From: Pseudoalteromonas sp. FUC4
GTDB taxonomy: Bacteria; Pseudomonadota; Gammaproteobacteria; Enterobacterales; Alteromonadaceae
Assembly: GCF_008370255.1 (NCBI RefSeq)
Contig: NZ_SEUI01000001.1
Coordinates: 27,205 to 91,204, forward strand
Direction: 5' to 3'
Length of the DNA stretch: 64,000 nt
Every line of letters begins with the position of its first letter. The stretch's first letter is position 1. Positions 44,177-52,397 of the stretch are shown one piece after another. The position numbers and the translations under genes are program-made. A model generated the notes under the pieces. It had not been told where the DNA came from. It did not search any database and worked only from the letters and a program-made list of their open reading frames with translations.

Positions 44177-44908
44177 ATGTTAAAACACAGTTTTACTTTT
44201 TTATGTTTATTGATACTAGCCGGCTGTGCTCAAGTACCACAAAGCAAAGTAGATGACAGAGATCCGCTGCAAAGTATTAATCGTCCATTATATGACTTTA
44301 ATATGGATGTACTGGATGCTTATTTGTTGCGCCCAGTTGCTGTAGGCTATGTTGAAGTAACGCCTGTACCGGTAAGAAACGGTATTGTTAATTTTACAGG
44401 TAATATCACCGCACCTGTAGATATGATCAATGCGGGTTTGCAAGGTAAACCGGGTAATGCAAGTGTCAGCTTAGCACGCTTTTTAGTTAACTCTACTGTT
44501 GGTCTGTTTGGTATCTTTGATGTTGCAAGCTCACTAGGTCTTGAAATAGTCGATGAAGACTTTGGACAAACGTTGGGTGTATGGGGCGTAGGTGATGGCG
44601 CCTATTTAATGCTACCAGGTATGGGGCCAACAACAGCACGTAACCTGACCGGTGATGTAGTCGACAACTTTGTATTACCTGAAGTTGCGCTAACGACGCC
44701 ACAAACTATTTTAGTATTTGTTTTAAAAGCAGTTGAGGCGCGTGCATCTTTAATACCACAAGAAGGGCTATTAAATGATTCACTTGATCCGTACTTATTT
44801 GTAAAAGATATTTACTTCCAGCGTCAAATTTATGAGCTGTACGATGGCAACCCACCTATAAAAGAAGAGCCAGCTGATTTTGATGAAGACTTTCTAGAAA
44901 GTTTATAA
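44177..44908 (+). CDS. mlaA: Outer-membrane lipid asymmetry lipoprotein MlaA (VacJ)
   Basis: MlaA removes phospholipids from the outer leaflet of the outer membrane and feeds them to the Mla pathway. The 243 residues begin with a lipoprotein signal (lipobox LAGC, lipidated C17). The family segments DPLQSINRPLYDFN, GRPGNA-like GKPGNASVSLARFLVNST, and VWGVGDGAYLMLPGMGPTTARN follow. It follows ccmI by 9 bp and is probably cotranscribed with the end of the ccm operon; a terminator follows. Confidence 0.95.
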   Translation: MLKHSFTFLCLLILAGCAQVPQSKVDDRDPLQSINRPLYDFNMDVLDAYLLRPVAVGYVEVTPVPVRNGIVNFTGNITAPVDMINAGLQGKPGNASVSLARFLVNSTVGLFGIFDVASSLGLEIVDEDFGQTLGVWGVGDGAYLMLPGMGPTTARNLTGDVVDNFVLPEVALTTPQTILVFVLKAVEARASLIPQEGLLNDSLDPYLFVKDIYFQRQIYELYDGNPPIKEEPADFDEDFLESL

Positions 44909-44923
44909 TTGAAGCCACTGATA

Positions 44924-44951
44924 AAAACGCCAGTTAAATGCTGGCGTTTTT
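44924..44951 (+). terminator. Terminator after mlaA
   Basis: AAAAACGCCAG, 7-nt loop, CTGGCGTTTTT; a GC-rich 6-bp stem core with flanking A and T runs ends the ccm-mlaA unit. Confidence 0.9.
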
Positions 44952-45055
44952 ATTTACTGTTCATATATAAGCAGAACTTTGGCTAGAGAAAAATAAACTT
45001 GAATATCATTGTGATTCAATATATTAGTAAATATCTTAACCAGAGTTCAGGTTAC

Positions 45056-46282
45056 TTATTTTTCGTTAACTATTAACTGCATTTGCTCATTAACCCAAGT
45101 CAGTGCTTCATGATAGGCATCAGGAACTTTTTCACCTAGGTTTAGCTCTTTTGCTAACTCGCTTGCGGCTGACCAGTTAGCTTGTTCATAATACTTAACT
45201 AAGTTTAAATATTTTGCCAGTAAGCCTTCATCGTTTAATAACGCTGCTTTTATGTCATTCGAAAGTGGAAGCTTTTTCATAACGCTTTGCATACTCTCAT
45301 CTAAAATAGCATCCATAAGAGACATCATACCGGTTAAAAATGCCATACCGGTGTCTTTAAATTGACCATGAGATATAGCGAGTAATTCACCAAATCTAGC
45401 GCGCGTAAGTGATAGCCTGATAAGCTCTACAGGCTTATCTGCAGAGACTTGGGCTGCAAATAGTAGTGATAGTAACTTTTTAATTTCGTTTGCACCAAGT
45501 ACTATAAGTGCTTGCTTAATAGTGCTTATTTCAGCACGCCTAACAAACGCTGCTGAATTTGAATACCTAAGTAATTTATAAGATAGGTTTACATCACGCT
45601 CGAACACATTAGTGATCTTTTTAAGATCCATATCAACGCTTGATGTTTCGTAAAGTAATTCGGCTAACGCCATTTCTGAAGGCGGTAGAGCCTTACTTTG
45701 CACCATTTCAGGTTTTGAGAAGAAAAATCCTTGGAAATAATCAAAACCTAGCTCTAAAGCTTGTTGGTAAATCTCGTAGGTTTCTACTTTTTCGGCAAGC
45801 AACTTAATATGCGAGTGTGGTTTTAAGTCTTTAAGAACTGTTTTTATTGTATCTATGTCACATGTTAAAAAGTCGATTTTAATAATATCAATAAACGGGT
45901 AAAAGTGGCGCCATACAGGCTGATGAATATAGTCATCAAGAGCGATAGTGTAACCTTTATCTTTTAAATCTTTAACAATGGCTAATAATCTCTTCCCTGG
46001 CTGCACGGTTTCAAGTATTTCTACTACGATTGTGTCTTTACCCAATAGAGTAGGGTAACCCTTTAATAGCGTTTCTAAGGTAAAGTTTATATAAGCGGGC
46101 TTATTGTCGGTTAAATCTTCTAAGCCGAAGTTAAACTGGCTACCTTCAATAAGTCGTGTAGTTGCTTCGTCACCATCTATATCGGGGAATACGTTATCAA
46201 CGCCATCGCGAAATAAAAGCTCATATCCAATGAGTTTTTTATCTCTGTCTAAAATTGGTTGGCGTGCAGCGTAAAAATACAT
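45056..46282 (-). CDS. EAL-HDOD signalling protein (YuxH type)
   Basis: The 408-residue product, starting at the ATG at 46282 after GGAAC (an upstream in-frame start adds 20 hydrophobic residues without a good ribosome site), combines an N-terminal EAL domain (about 1-190) and a C-terminal HDOD domain (about 195-400). The EAL signature reads ELL rather than EAL (E21-L23). INFT, VEILE, LDDY and IKIDF are recognisable, while the loop after DDY lacks the usual FGTG. So the phosphodiesterase activity is uncertain and the protein may sense c-di-GMP instead. Related EAL-HDOD proteins affect motility in Vibrio. It stands alone between mlaA and putP. Confidence 0.88.
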   Translation of the reverse strand: MYFYAARQPILDRDKKLIGYELLFRDGVDNVFPDIDGDEATTRLIEGSQFNFGLEDLTDNKPAYINFTLETLLKGYPTLLGKDTIVVEILETVQPGKRLLAIVKDLKDKGYTIALDDYIHQPVWRHFYPFIDIIKIDFLTCDIDTIKTVLKDLKPHSHIKLLAEKVETYEIYQQALELGFDYFQGFFFSKPEMVQSKALPPSEMALAELLYETSSVDMDLKKITNVFERDVNLSYKLLRYSNSAAFVRRAEISTIKQALIVLGANEIKKLLSLLFAAQVSADKPVELIRLSLTRARFGELLAISHGQFKDTGMAFLTGMMSLMDAILDESMQSVMKKLPLSNDIKAALLNDEGLLAKYLNLVKYYEQANWSAASELAKELNLGEKVPDAYHEALTWVNEQMQLIVNEK

Positions 46283-46612
46283 AAATAGTTCCGTAAGATT
46301 AATGTAATTAAGTATTGTAATAATATATGGCAAAAGACTCAAAATAGCATTACGTATATTTGCTAGATTAATAAATTATCATTAAAAATGAAGGCGTTTC
46401 TGCATTTAATTTATTATATTTCATCAATTCGCTTTAAAAATGTTCAACATGAATGTTTTTGCATCAGCTAGAAGTAACAAGTTGGAGATTTTATTATTAA
46501 GCATGATATAGTCGGCGAGAATGGTTTTTACCCCAATAGTGTCTTAACTATAAAATTTTAAGAGTCATTATTTGGATTAAAGCCTATTATTAATAATTAT
46601 GCGGAGGCTAAT
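46283..46612. other. Divergent EAL-HDOD/putP intergenic region
   Basis: About 330 bp of AT-rich DNA between two divergent genes. It must hold promoters for both, but I found no well-formed sigma-54 or sigma-28 element and no strong dyad. Confidence 0.5.
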
Positions 46613-48091
46613 TTGGAAACAGGAATGATTATTTCACTAGCATTATATTTTATTGTAATGTTAGGTATCGGACTATATGCATATAAGCAATCTACTGACG
46701 ATGTATCTGGTTACATGTTAGGTGGACGAAATCTATCTCCAAGTGTAGCTGCACTGTCTGCTGGTGCATCTGATATGAGTGGCTGGATTTTAATGGGCCT
46801 ACCTGGTGCGATGTTTGTTACTGGTTTTAGTAGTACATGGATAGCAATTGGCTTGGTGATTGGTGCTTGGTTAAACTATCTGTTAGTTGCACCGAGATTA
46901 CGTGTTTACACTGAAAAAGCAAACGACTCTATAACAATCCCAGATTACTTTTCAAATCGCTTCAATGATAAATCCAATTTATTACGTGTTGTATCAGCTG
47001 TGGTAATTATTGTTTTCTTTACTCTTTATACTTCATCTGGTGTTGTCGCTGGTGGTAAATTGTTTGAAAGTTCATTTGGTTTAACTTATGAAATGGGTTT
47101 ATACATTACAACGGGCGTAGTTGTTTTATATACCTTGTTTGGTGGCTTTTTAGCTGTAAGCTTAACTGACTTTGTGCAAGGTTGTATTATGTTCATTGCA
47201 CTTATTCTAGTCCCAACTGTTGCATACTCTTTGCTTGAACAACCTTTAGAATCAACTTTACATAGCGTAAATCCAGATATGCTTAATTGGATTGGTGCAG
47301 GTTCTGCATTAGGTATTATTTCTGCAATGGCCTGGGGTTTAGGTTATTTTGGCCAACCACATATCATTGTTCGTTTTATGTCGGTACGTAGTGTTAAAGA
47401 TATGCCTAAAGCACGCCGTATTGGTATGACATGGATGATTGTTGCTGCCATTGGTGCTGTTGGTACTGGTATATTTGGTGCAGCTTATACTTATGAGAAC
47501 AACATTGTAGTTGAAGATCCAGAAACAATTTTCTTAATTCTTTCTGAGTTACTGTTCCACCCACTTATTGCTGGTTTTTTACTTGCTGCAATTTTGGCTG
47601 CGATTATGAGTACTATCTCATCTCAATTATTGGTTAGTTCAAGTTCATTAACAGAAGATTTCTATAAAACATTCTTACGTAAAGATGCCAGTGATAAAGA
47701 GCTAGTTGCTGTTGGCCGTATTAGTGTTGCCGTAGTTGCTATGTTCGCTATTTATTTAGCTTACGACAGAGATAGCTCTATTTTAGACCTAGTAAGTAAT
47801 GCGTGGGCTGGCTTTGGTGCTGCGTTTGGACCACTTGTATTGTTTAGCCTTTATTGGAAACGCATGAACTTTGCTGGTGCGTTGGCTGGTATGTTAGTAG
47901 GCGCATTTACTGTGCTAATTTGGATATATGGACCATTTACTATCAATGGTGAAAGCTTAAGTAGCTTTATGTACGAAATAGTACCTGGCTTTATTTTAGC
48001 AAGTATTGCAATTGTTGTTGTTAGCTTAGTAACAAAAGGGCCTGAGAAAAACATCACTGCTTTATTTGATGAAGTAGAAAAAGAGCTTTAA
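46613..48091 (+). CDS. putP: Sodium/proline symporter PutP
   Basis: PutP imports proline with Na+. The product of 492 residues starts at TTG, 5 nt after GGAGG, and forms about 13 membrane helices of the SSS family. Characteristic segments are YMLGGRNLSPSVAALSAGASDMSGW (split across the first 60 residues), which contains Na+ and proline ligands, and GYFGQPHIIVRFMSVRS. LLVSSSSLTEDFYK near residue 340 is also typical. No putA lies next to it in this window. Confidence 0.95.
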   Translation: METGMIISLALYFIVMLGIGLYAYKQSTDDVSGYMLGGRNLSPSVAALSAGASDMSGWILMGLPGAMFVTGFSSTWIAIGLVIGAWLNYLLVAPRLRVYTEKANDSITIPDYFSNRFNDKSNLLRVVSAVVIIVFFTLYTSSGVVAGGKLFESSFGLTYEMGLYITTGVVVLYTLFGGFLAVSLTDFVQGCIMFIALILVPTVAYSLLEQPLESTLHSVNPDMLNWIGAGSALGIISAMAWGLGYFGQPHIIVRFMSVRSVKDMPKARRIGMTWMIVAAIGAVGTGIFGAAYTYENNIVVEDPETIFLILSELLFHPLIAGFLLAAILAAIMSTISSQLLVSSSSLTEDFYKTFLRKDASDKELVAVGRISVAVVAMFAIYLAYDRDSSILDLVSNAWAGFGAAFGPLVLFSLYWKRMNFAGALAGMLVGAFTVLIWIYGPFTINGESLSSFMYEIVPGFILASIAIVVVSLVTKGPEKNITALFDEVEKEL

Positions 48092-48125
48092 TTAGCAATT
48101 ACTATTTTTAAAATGAGTAGTAAGT

Positions 48126-48288
48126 AATATCAATCCGTAATAATACTTAATCGTTTTGCGGGTCTAAACGTGTTGTTACTGGCGTTAAAAATTTTCATTT
48201 AGAACAACTAAATATCGATTTTTTTGCCTAGCTATCAACACGTTTTCCTACCCTCAAATAGATCACTTAATTAAGCTAATTGGTATAA
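48126..48288. repeat. Structured MITE-like intergenic repeat candidate after putP
   Basis: This non-coding block of about 163 bp starts with TAATATCAATCC and ends with ATTGGTATA, near-inverted ends. Inside are a perfect 9-bp inverted pair AACGTGTTG (48167-48175) / CAACACGTT (48236-48244) and, nested in it, a perfect hairpin ATTTAG-AACAA-CTAAAT (48197-48213). It has no coding potential. The nested symmetry and end motifs suggest an interspersed element; I recall similar sequences in Alteromonadales intergenic DNA but could not check. Confidence 0.6.
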
Positions 48289-48290
48289 TA

Positions 48291-48322
48291 AAAAAGGGAG
48301 CAACTTAGTTGCTCCCTTTTTT
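48291..48322. terminator. Terminator between putP and yebG
   Basis: GGGAGCAAC, loop TTA, GTTGCTCCC with A-run before and T-run after; bidirectional, between convergent putP and yebG. Confidence 0.9.
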
Positions 48323-48361
48323 ATTTAGTTTGTCCCGTCCAAGGAGGGAGCATTCTATGAA

Positions 48362-48679
48362 TTAACTTACTTTTTTATCGTTGTTATCTTCAATTGATGC
48401 AATGTTATCTGACTTTTTACTTTTTGCTGGCGCTTTGGTAACAGTTGGATCTTTGCCACCTTTTAATATGGTCATAAAGTCATCTTTGCTTTTCGCTATT
48501 TCTAAAGCAAGTGATTCAATTTGTTGCTCACTAAGCGGTACGTCTACCTTTTCTAGCATCAGCTCTAGTGATTCTGCTATATCGAGCATCTTGTCATAAG
48601 CATCCGCTTCTTTTTTGGTAGTAAACGTCATACGCTCGACTCCATTTCGTTCTACAACATATTTAACAACAACAGCCAT
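48362..48679 (-). CDS. yebG: SOS-induced protein YebG
   Basis: YebG is a small DNA-damage-induced protein of the LexA regulon with unclear function. I start it at the ATG at 48679 (MAVVVKYVVERNGVERM), which follows AGGAG; the frame stays open further upstream but without a ribosome site. The 105 residues share with E. coli YebG the N-terminal KYVV block, the FTTKKEADAYDKMLDIA segment and an acidic/lysine-rich tail. A clean LexA box lies about 55 bp upstream. Confidence 0.93.
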   Translation of the reverse strand: MAVVVKYVVERNGVERMTFTTKKEADAYDKMLDIAESLELMLEKVDVPLSEQQIESLALEIAKSKDDFMTILKGGKDPTVTKAPAKSKKSDNIASIEDNNDKKVS

Positions 48680-48994
48680 GATTTCTCCTGCAAAATTGCT
48701 TGGCACCGTGGTTTTCAAAAAAACCATTAGATTACTGTTTTTATGTACAGTAATGGTTTGTAGGTAAATTTGCAAGCACGAAGTATTAATTTTTAGGTGT
48801 CTTAAATTTGACAAAAAACGGTAACTTTACTTTAGTTAAGCAATCACTTTGTTGTACCAGCTGCATTTTCAGGATTTCGGATCATAGTGATAATGCGTTT
48901 AGGTACACTTTAAGTGATGAACTTTAACGTTCCTTATTTATTGATTTCCTGAGCAATACTCAAAATTAAGAAAAGAAGAATAAGGGCAAATTTA
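48680..48994. other. Divergent yebG/comEA intergenic region
   Basis: 315 bp between divergent genes. The yebG side holds the LexA box; on the comEA side I see only AT-rich DNA with no clear operator. Confidence 0.55.
48734..48749. promoter_or_regulatory. LexA (SOS) box of yebG
   Basis: CTGTTTTTATGTACAG is a CTGT-N8-ACAG palindrome that fits the gammaproteobacterial LexA consensus. It is flanked by TTA/TAA, which extends the symmetry to TTACTGT/ACAGTAA. Confidence 0.92.
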
Positions 48995-49291
48995 ATGAAA
49001 ACGTTAAAAAATTTACTCATCATAAGTTTATTATGCTTACTACCCGCGGCTACCGCGTATGCACAATTACCAGAAGTAACTAAGCAAATGCCTCAAGCTG
49101 AGACAATTAGTATAAATAATGCTGATGCAAATATGCTCGCCAAGTTACCGGGAATAGGTAAGAAAAAAGCGCAGGCAATTGTGGATTACCGTGAGGAGAA
49201 CGGCGAATTTAAAAGCGTCAGTGATTTGTCGCAAGTTAAGGGGATTGGTAAAAAATTATTAGCTAAATTAGAAGGAAAAATATCACTTTAA
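48995..49291 (+). CDS. comEA: ComEA-like helix-hairpin-helix DNA-binding protein
   Basis: Periplasmic ComEA binds incoming DNA during natural transformation and ratchets it through the outer membrane. The 98-residue product has a signal peptide (cut probably after AYA at 23) and a double helix-hairpin-helix domain with the motifs LAKLPGIGKKKAQAIVDYR and LSQVKGIGKKLLAKLEGKI. Short stand-alone proteins of this type are common in Alteromonadales and Vibrio. A competence role is inferred from the family. Confidence 0.9.
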   Translation: MKTLKNLLIISLLCLLPAATAYAQLPEVTKQMPQAETISINNADANMLAKLPGIGKKKAQAIVDYREENGEFKSVSDLSQVKGIGKKLLAKLEGKISL

Positions 49292-49305
49292 AGCGAGTAA
49301 GTAAT

Positions 49306-49330
49306 AATCAGGGCGCTATGCGCCCTGATT
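49306..49330. terminator. Terminator between comEA and the dsbB unit
   Basis: AATCAGGGCGC, loop TAT, GCGCCCTGATT: an 11-bp perfect stem. It overlaps the last codons and stop of the small membrane protein gene on the minus strand. Confidence 0.8.
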
Positions 49331-49618
49331 AAATTGTTTTAGTGCATTGGTTAAATGCTTTTTAGCAAAGTTAATTTCAATGGGAGTCGTTAAAAGTGGA
49401 TAGCAAAGTCCGCCAAGTATTAAAAATGGGATTAATATCCAGCCTTTAAAAATGGTAAATATTAAAAATAATGGGCTAAGTAACAGCAGCTTTATAATAC
49501 GTAATAAAACTTTATCAGTTGGTGATAGCATACTTAACGAAAGTGCTATTACGTCCTGACGCTTGCGCACTTTTAAGTGTTTAAGATCATTTAATTGGCT
49601 TGAAAAAAAGGTAAACAT
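49316..49618 (-). CDS. Uncharacterised small membrane protein behind dsbB
   Basis: I do not recognise this 100-residue protein by function. It has a charged N-terminal part (about 1-30, LNDLKHLKVRKRQDVIALSLSM) and a hydrophobic central region (about 38-80) likely forming two membrane helices (LLLLSPLFLIFTIF and ILIPFLILGGLCYPLL), with a short helical tail. It starts 1 bp after the dsbB stop, so the two are cotranscribed. Its 3' end is embedded in the terminator stem. A link to disulfide chemistry is not implied: it contains a single cysteine. Confidence 0.75.
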   Translation of the reverse strand: MFTFFSSQLNDLKHLKVRKRQDVIALSLSMLSPTDKVLLRIIKLLLLSPLFLIFTIFKGWILIPFLILGGLCYPLLTTPIEINFAKKHLTNALKQFNQGA

Positions 49619-49619
49619 A

Positions 49620-50138
49620 TTAAATCGACTTTTTAATTAATAAACGGCTAATTACTAAAGTAAACAAAGTGATTGAGAAAAGCGCAAATATAATTTCCAT
49701 CCAAGCAGGCATACTCAAACCAATAAATTGCCAATCTATATTTCCACAATCTCCGGTCGCTTGAAAAAAGCTAGGTATCCATTCGTGCAGTGGCATAAAT
49801 GATGGGAAATTTGGTTCAAACTCACAGCTAAATGCAAAAGGATCTGTGGTGGTTTGCATATCAATATGCTCACGAGCAATTAAGTATCCCCAAATACTCG
49901 ATATCCCCCAAATAACATACGCTAATATACGAGCAGTTTTACTTTGTGGTTTACTCGAGCCTACAATTCCTGCACCTAATAACCCCAATACTGCAGTGCG
50001 TTGATATATACACATTATGCAAGGTGCCAATCCCATTTGGTATTGAAAGAAAAGGGCGGTAACTTCAAGTAAAAAAACGATAGCCGTAAATAAAAGCCAC
50101 GGGGTACGTTGGGTGGGTAATTGCGCAAGCCAGTTCAT
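49620..50138 (-). CDS. dsbB: Disulfide bond formation protein DsbB
   Basis: DsbB reoxidises DsbA and passes electrons to quinone in the inner membrane. The 172 residues have four membrane helices, the first periplasmic pair C40-x-x-C43 in APCIMCIYQR, and the second pair C105 and C131. The conserved quinone-contact arginine is in IYQR. The small uncharacterised membrane gene follows directly. Confidence 0.95.
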   Translation of the reverse strand: MNWLAQLPTQRTPWLLFTAIVFLLEVTALFFQYQMGLAPCIMCIYQRTAVLGLLGAGIVGSSKPQSKTARILAYVIWGISSIWGYLIAREHIDMQTTTDPFAFSCEFEPNFPSFMPLHEWIPSFFQATGDCGNIDWQFIGLSMPAWMEIIFALFSITLFTLVISRLLIKKSI

Positions 50139-50455
50139 AAAAATTCCGCGTTTAAATAAGACGTTAGATTATGACCTAGGATAAAGTATGCGGCAACAAA
50201 AAGGAAAAAAAAGCTACCGAAGTCGCTTTTTATAAGTTGAAATTATCGACTACTCAATTCAGCCTTAGCAAAAATTAAATGATGTTCTATTATTACCCCA
50301 TCGATGCACAAACTCAGTTATATCGCTTACTTATACCGCGGTGGTGCATCATCTAAAAAATTATTTATGGTTGCACTTTTTGCACTTGTTCTTATAGTAA
50401 GTTAATTAAGCTCGGGCGCTGCGTAAATAAAAATATCTTCATAATAACAATGTAC

Positions 50456-50493
50456 CTACAATGAATATTGCTCTAGATATTCATCCATTGTAG
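50456..50493. other. Inverted repeat upstream of fadR
   Basis: CTACAATGAATAT (50456-50468) and ATATTCATCCATTGTAG (50477-50493) pair over 13 bp with a 4-nt bulge and an 8-nt loop. There is no T-run, so a terminator is unlikely. Confidence 0.55.
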
Positions 50494-50590
50494 CTAAATT
50501 AGAGAAACCCAAATTTAATTATTTATTAATTTTAAATTTCTACTCATTTGCTTTATTAATATATATTACTTTACTTGTTAGTTATGCTTC

Positions 50591-50607
50591 GTCTGGTACA
50601 ATCAGTC
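50591..50607. promoter_or_regulatory. Possible FadR operator upstream of fadR
   Basis: GTCTGGTACAATCAGTC resembles the FadR operator AACTGGTCNGACCAGTT, sharing CTGGT on the left and CAGT on the right at the correct spacing. It lies 50 bp before the fadR ATG, as expected for autoregulation. Confidence 0.5.
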
Positions 50608-50656
50608 AGTTATTCGTGTAAAACGATGAGTGTTGATTAATTCGAGTGGGAACTGG

Positions 50657-51370
50657 ATGAGAATTTTTAAAGCGAAAAGCCCAGCAGGATTTGCTGAAGA
50701 ATATATAGTTGAGTCCATTTGGAACGGCGATTTCCCTCCAGGTTCAATTTTACCTGCCGAGCGAGAACTTTCAGAGTTAATCGGTGTTACAAGAACAACC
50801 TTAAGAGAAGTATTACAGCGTTTAGCACGTGATGGTTGGCTAACAATTCAGCATGGTAAACCTACAAAAGTAAATAACTTCTGGGAAACGTCTGGCTTAA
50901 ACATTCTTGAAACATTAGCGCGCTTAGATGAAGACAAGATGCCAGAGCTGACAGATCAGCTTTTATCTGCACGTACTAATATTAGTGCTATTTATACACG
51001 TGCTGCAATTAAGTTGAATCCTGAACGCGTGATTGAAATTTTATCACAAAGCCATGAGCTAGAAGACACAGCTCAAGCATTTGCTGATTATGATTATAAA
51101 GTGCATCACGAATTAGCCGTTGCGGGTAATAACCGTATTTATGTATTAATACTTAACGGTTTTAGAGGCTTTTATTCAAAGATTGGTTGTCATTACTTCT
51201 CTGATGCCGGAACCCGTGAACTTGCTCGTCAGTTCTATAAAGATTTAACCATTTTGGCAGAAAATAAAGAGCATGATGGTGCTATTTCTATGATGCGTAA
51301 ATATGGTCATCAAACGGGCGAGATTTGGCAAAAAATCCGTGGTGATATGCCCTCAGATATAATGGACTAA
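50657..51370 (+). CDS. fadR: Fatty acid metabolism regulator FadR
   Basis: FadR represses fatty acid degradation and activates unsaturated fatty acid synthesis, releasing DNA on binding long-chain acyl-CoA. I start at the ATG at 50657 ([22 protein letters not shown]), matching the E. coli start, not the upstream in-frame TTG. The 237 residues have the GntR winged helix ([20 protein letters not shown]) and the near-identical linker [21 protein letters not shown]-terminal acyl-CoA domain ([18 protein letters not shown]) follows. Confidence 0.96.
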   Translation: MRIFKAKSPAGFAEEYIVESIWNGDFPPGSILPAERELSELIGVTRTTLREVLQRLARDGWLTIQHGKPTKVNNFWETSGLNILETLARLDEDKMPELTDQLLSARTNISAIYTRAAIKLNPERVIEILSQSHELEDTAQAFADYDYKVHHELAVAGNNRIYVLILNGFRGFYSKIGCHYFSDAGTRELARQFYKDLTILAENKEHDGAISMMRKYGHQTGEIWQKIRGDMPSDIMD

Positions 51371-51732
51371 GCCTAAGAGAGAAACCTGCATTTGCAGGTT
51401 TTTTTATATCTGTAAAATTTAACGCCACCGTGTATGAAGTTTTAAAAAGTTTAATGTATAAACCACTTCGATATTTTTAAAAGTTTTACTTAGTTACAGC
51501 GCAACTTACACTTTAAAATAGGCCCATTATTCAAGCAGATTAGTGCAAGTTGCAAGTGTTCGTTATTTTCGATTGTTCACATCGTTAAATGCGATTGTTT
51601 TTTTGCAGTGAATAACTTTAGAATGCCAATTAATTATATATATGCGCTATTGTTTTTTAATTTTTAGCGCCCATATAAGTACCAGCATTGCGAAAGCAAT
51701 TGAAAACAAACTCAAAATATTTGGAGAATAAA
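51371..51732. other. fadR-peroxiredoxin intergenic region
   Basis: After the fadR terminator this 362-bp stretch carries the peroxiredoxin promoter. Two direct repeats CGATTGTT occur at 51570-51577 and 51592-51599, 22 bp apart start to start, i.e. two helical turns, which could be an activator site. No other clear signal. Confidence 0.5.
51382..51407 (+). terminator. Terminator after fadR
   Basis: AAACCTGCA, 2-nt loop, TGCAGGTTT followed by a T-run, 11 bp after the fadR stop. Confidence 0.92.
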
Positions 51733-52338
51733 ATGGGTGTATTAGTAGGCCGCCAGGCACCAGACTTTACCGCTGCAGCTGTTCTTGGTAACGGTGAAAT
51801 TGTAGATAGCTATAACCTTCATGAAACAATTAAAGGTAAAAAAGCAGTTATCTTCTTTTACCCACTAGATTTCACGTTTGTATGTCCTTCTGAACTTATT
51901 GCATTTGATAAGCGTTTTGAAGAGTTTCAAAAGCGTGACGTAGAAGTAATTGGTGTTTCTATCGATTCACAATTCTCACATAACGCATGGCGTAACACTG
52001 CTGTTGAAGACGGCGGTATTGGTAAAGTTCAATACGCACTAGTTGCAGACGTTAAACACGAAATCTGTAAAGCATACGACGTTGAGCATCCAGAAGCGGG
52101 TGTTGCGTTCCGTGGTTCTTTCTTAATCGATGAAGAAGGTAACGTACGTCACCAAGTAGTGAACGATTTACCACTAGGTCGTAACATCGACGAAATGCTT
52201 CGCATGGTTGACGCGCTAGCGTTCCACACTGAGCACGGTGAAGTATGTCCTGCTGGTTGGACTGAAGGTAAAAAAGGTATGGACGCAAGCCCTGAAGGCG
52301 TAGCTAAGTTCTTATCTGAAAACGAAGGCGAGCTATAA
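51733..52338 (+). CDS. Typical 2-Cys peroxiredoxin (AhpC/Prx family)
   Basis: The enzyme reduces hydrogen peroxide and organic hydroperoxides with thiols. The start is the ATG at 51733 after TTGGAG; the frame extends 15 codons upstream without support. The 201 residues have peroxidatic C51 in DFTFVCPSEL, the GxSxDS block GVSIDSQFSH, the catalytic arginine in GVAFRGSFLID, and resolving C172 in EVCPAGW. The longer C-terminus fits the eukaryote-like (Prx1) branch rather than the AhpC that pairs with AhpF. No ahpF is adjacent, so the reductant is unknown. Codon use is unusually regular, as in highly expressed genes. Confidence 0.95.
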   Translation: MGVLVGRQAPDFTAAAVLGNGEIVDSYNLHETIKGKKAVIFFYPLDFTFVCPSELIAFDKRFEEFQKRDVEVIGVSIDSQFSHNAWRNTAVEDGGIGKVQYALVADVKHEICKAYDVEHPEAGVAFRGSFLIDEEGNVRHQVVNDLPLGRNIDEMLRMVDALAFHTEHGEVCPAGWTEGKKGMDASPEGVAKFLSENEGEL

Positions 52339-52358
52339 TTTAGCCCTTAGTTTTAAAT

Positions 52359-52386
52359 AAAAAAACCGCCAATTGGCGGTTTTTTT
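52359..52386. terminator. Terminator between the peroxiredoxin and TonB-receptor genes
   Basis: AAAAACCGCC, AATT, GGCGGTTTTT-type symmetric hairpin with A- and T-runs; works for both convergent genes. Confidence 0.93.
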
Positions 52387-52397
52387 ATGTCTTTTAT

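Larger units (their letters stand above)
50139..50656. other. Divergent dsbB/fadR intergenic region
   Basis: 518 bp with no convincing gene. It holds a strong inverted repeat at 50456-50493, a small CCGCGG-centred palindrome near 50336 and, close to fadR, a FadR-operator-like site at 50591-50607. The rest is AT-rich. Confidence 0.6.

Noticed and set aside
46500-46560. GCCGACTA on the minus strand before the EAL-HDOD gene as a sigma-28 promoter
   Set aside because: The nearest TAAA is only 10 nt upstream instead of about 15, and the -10 box is imperfect.
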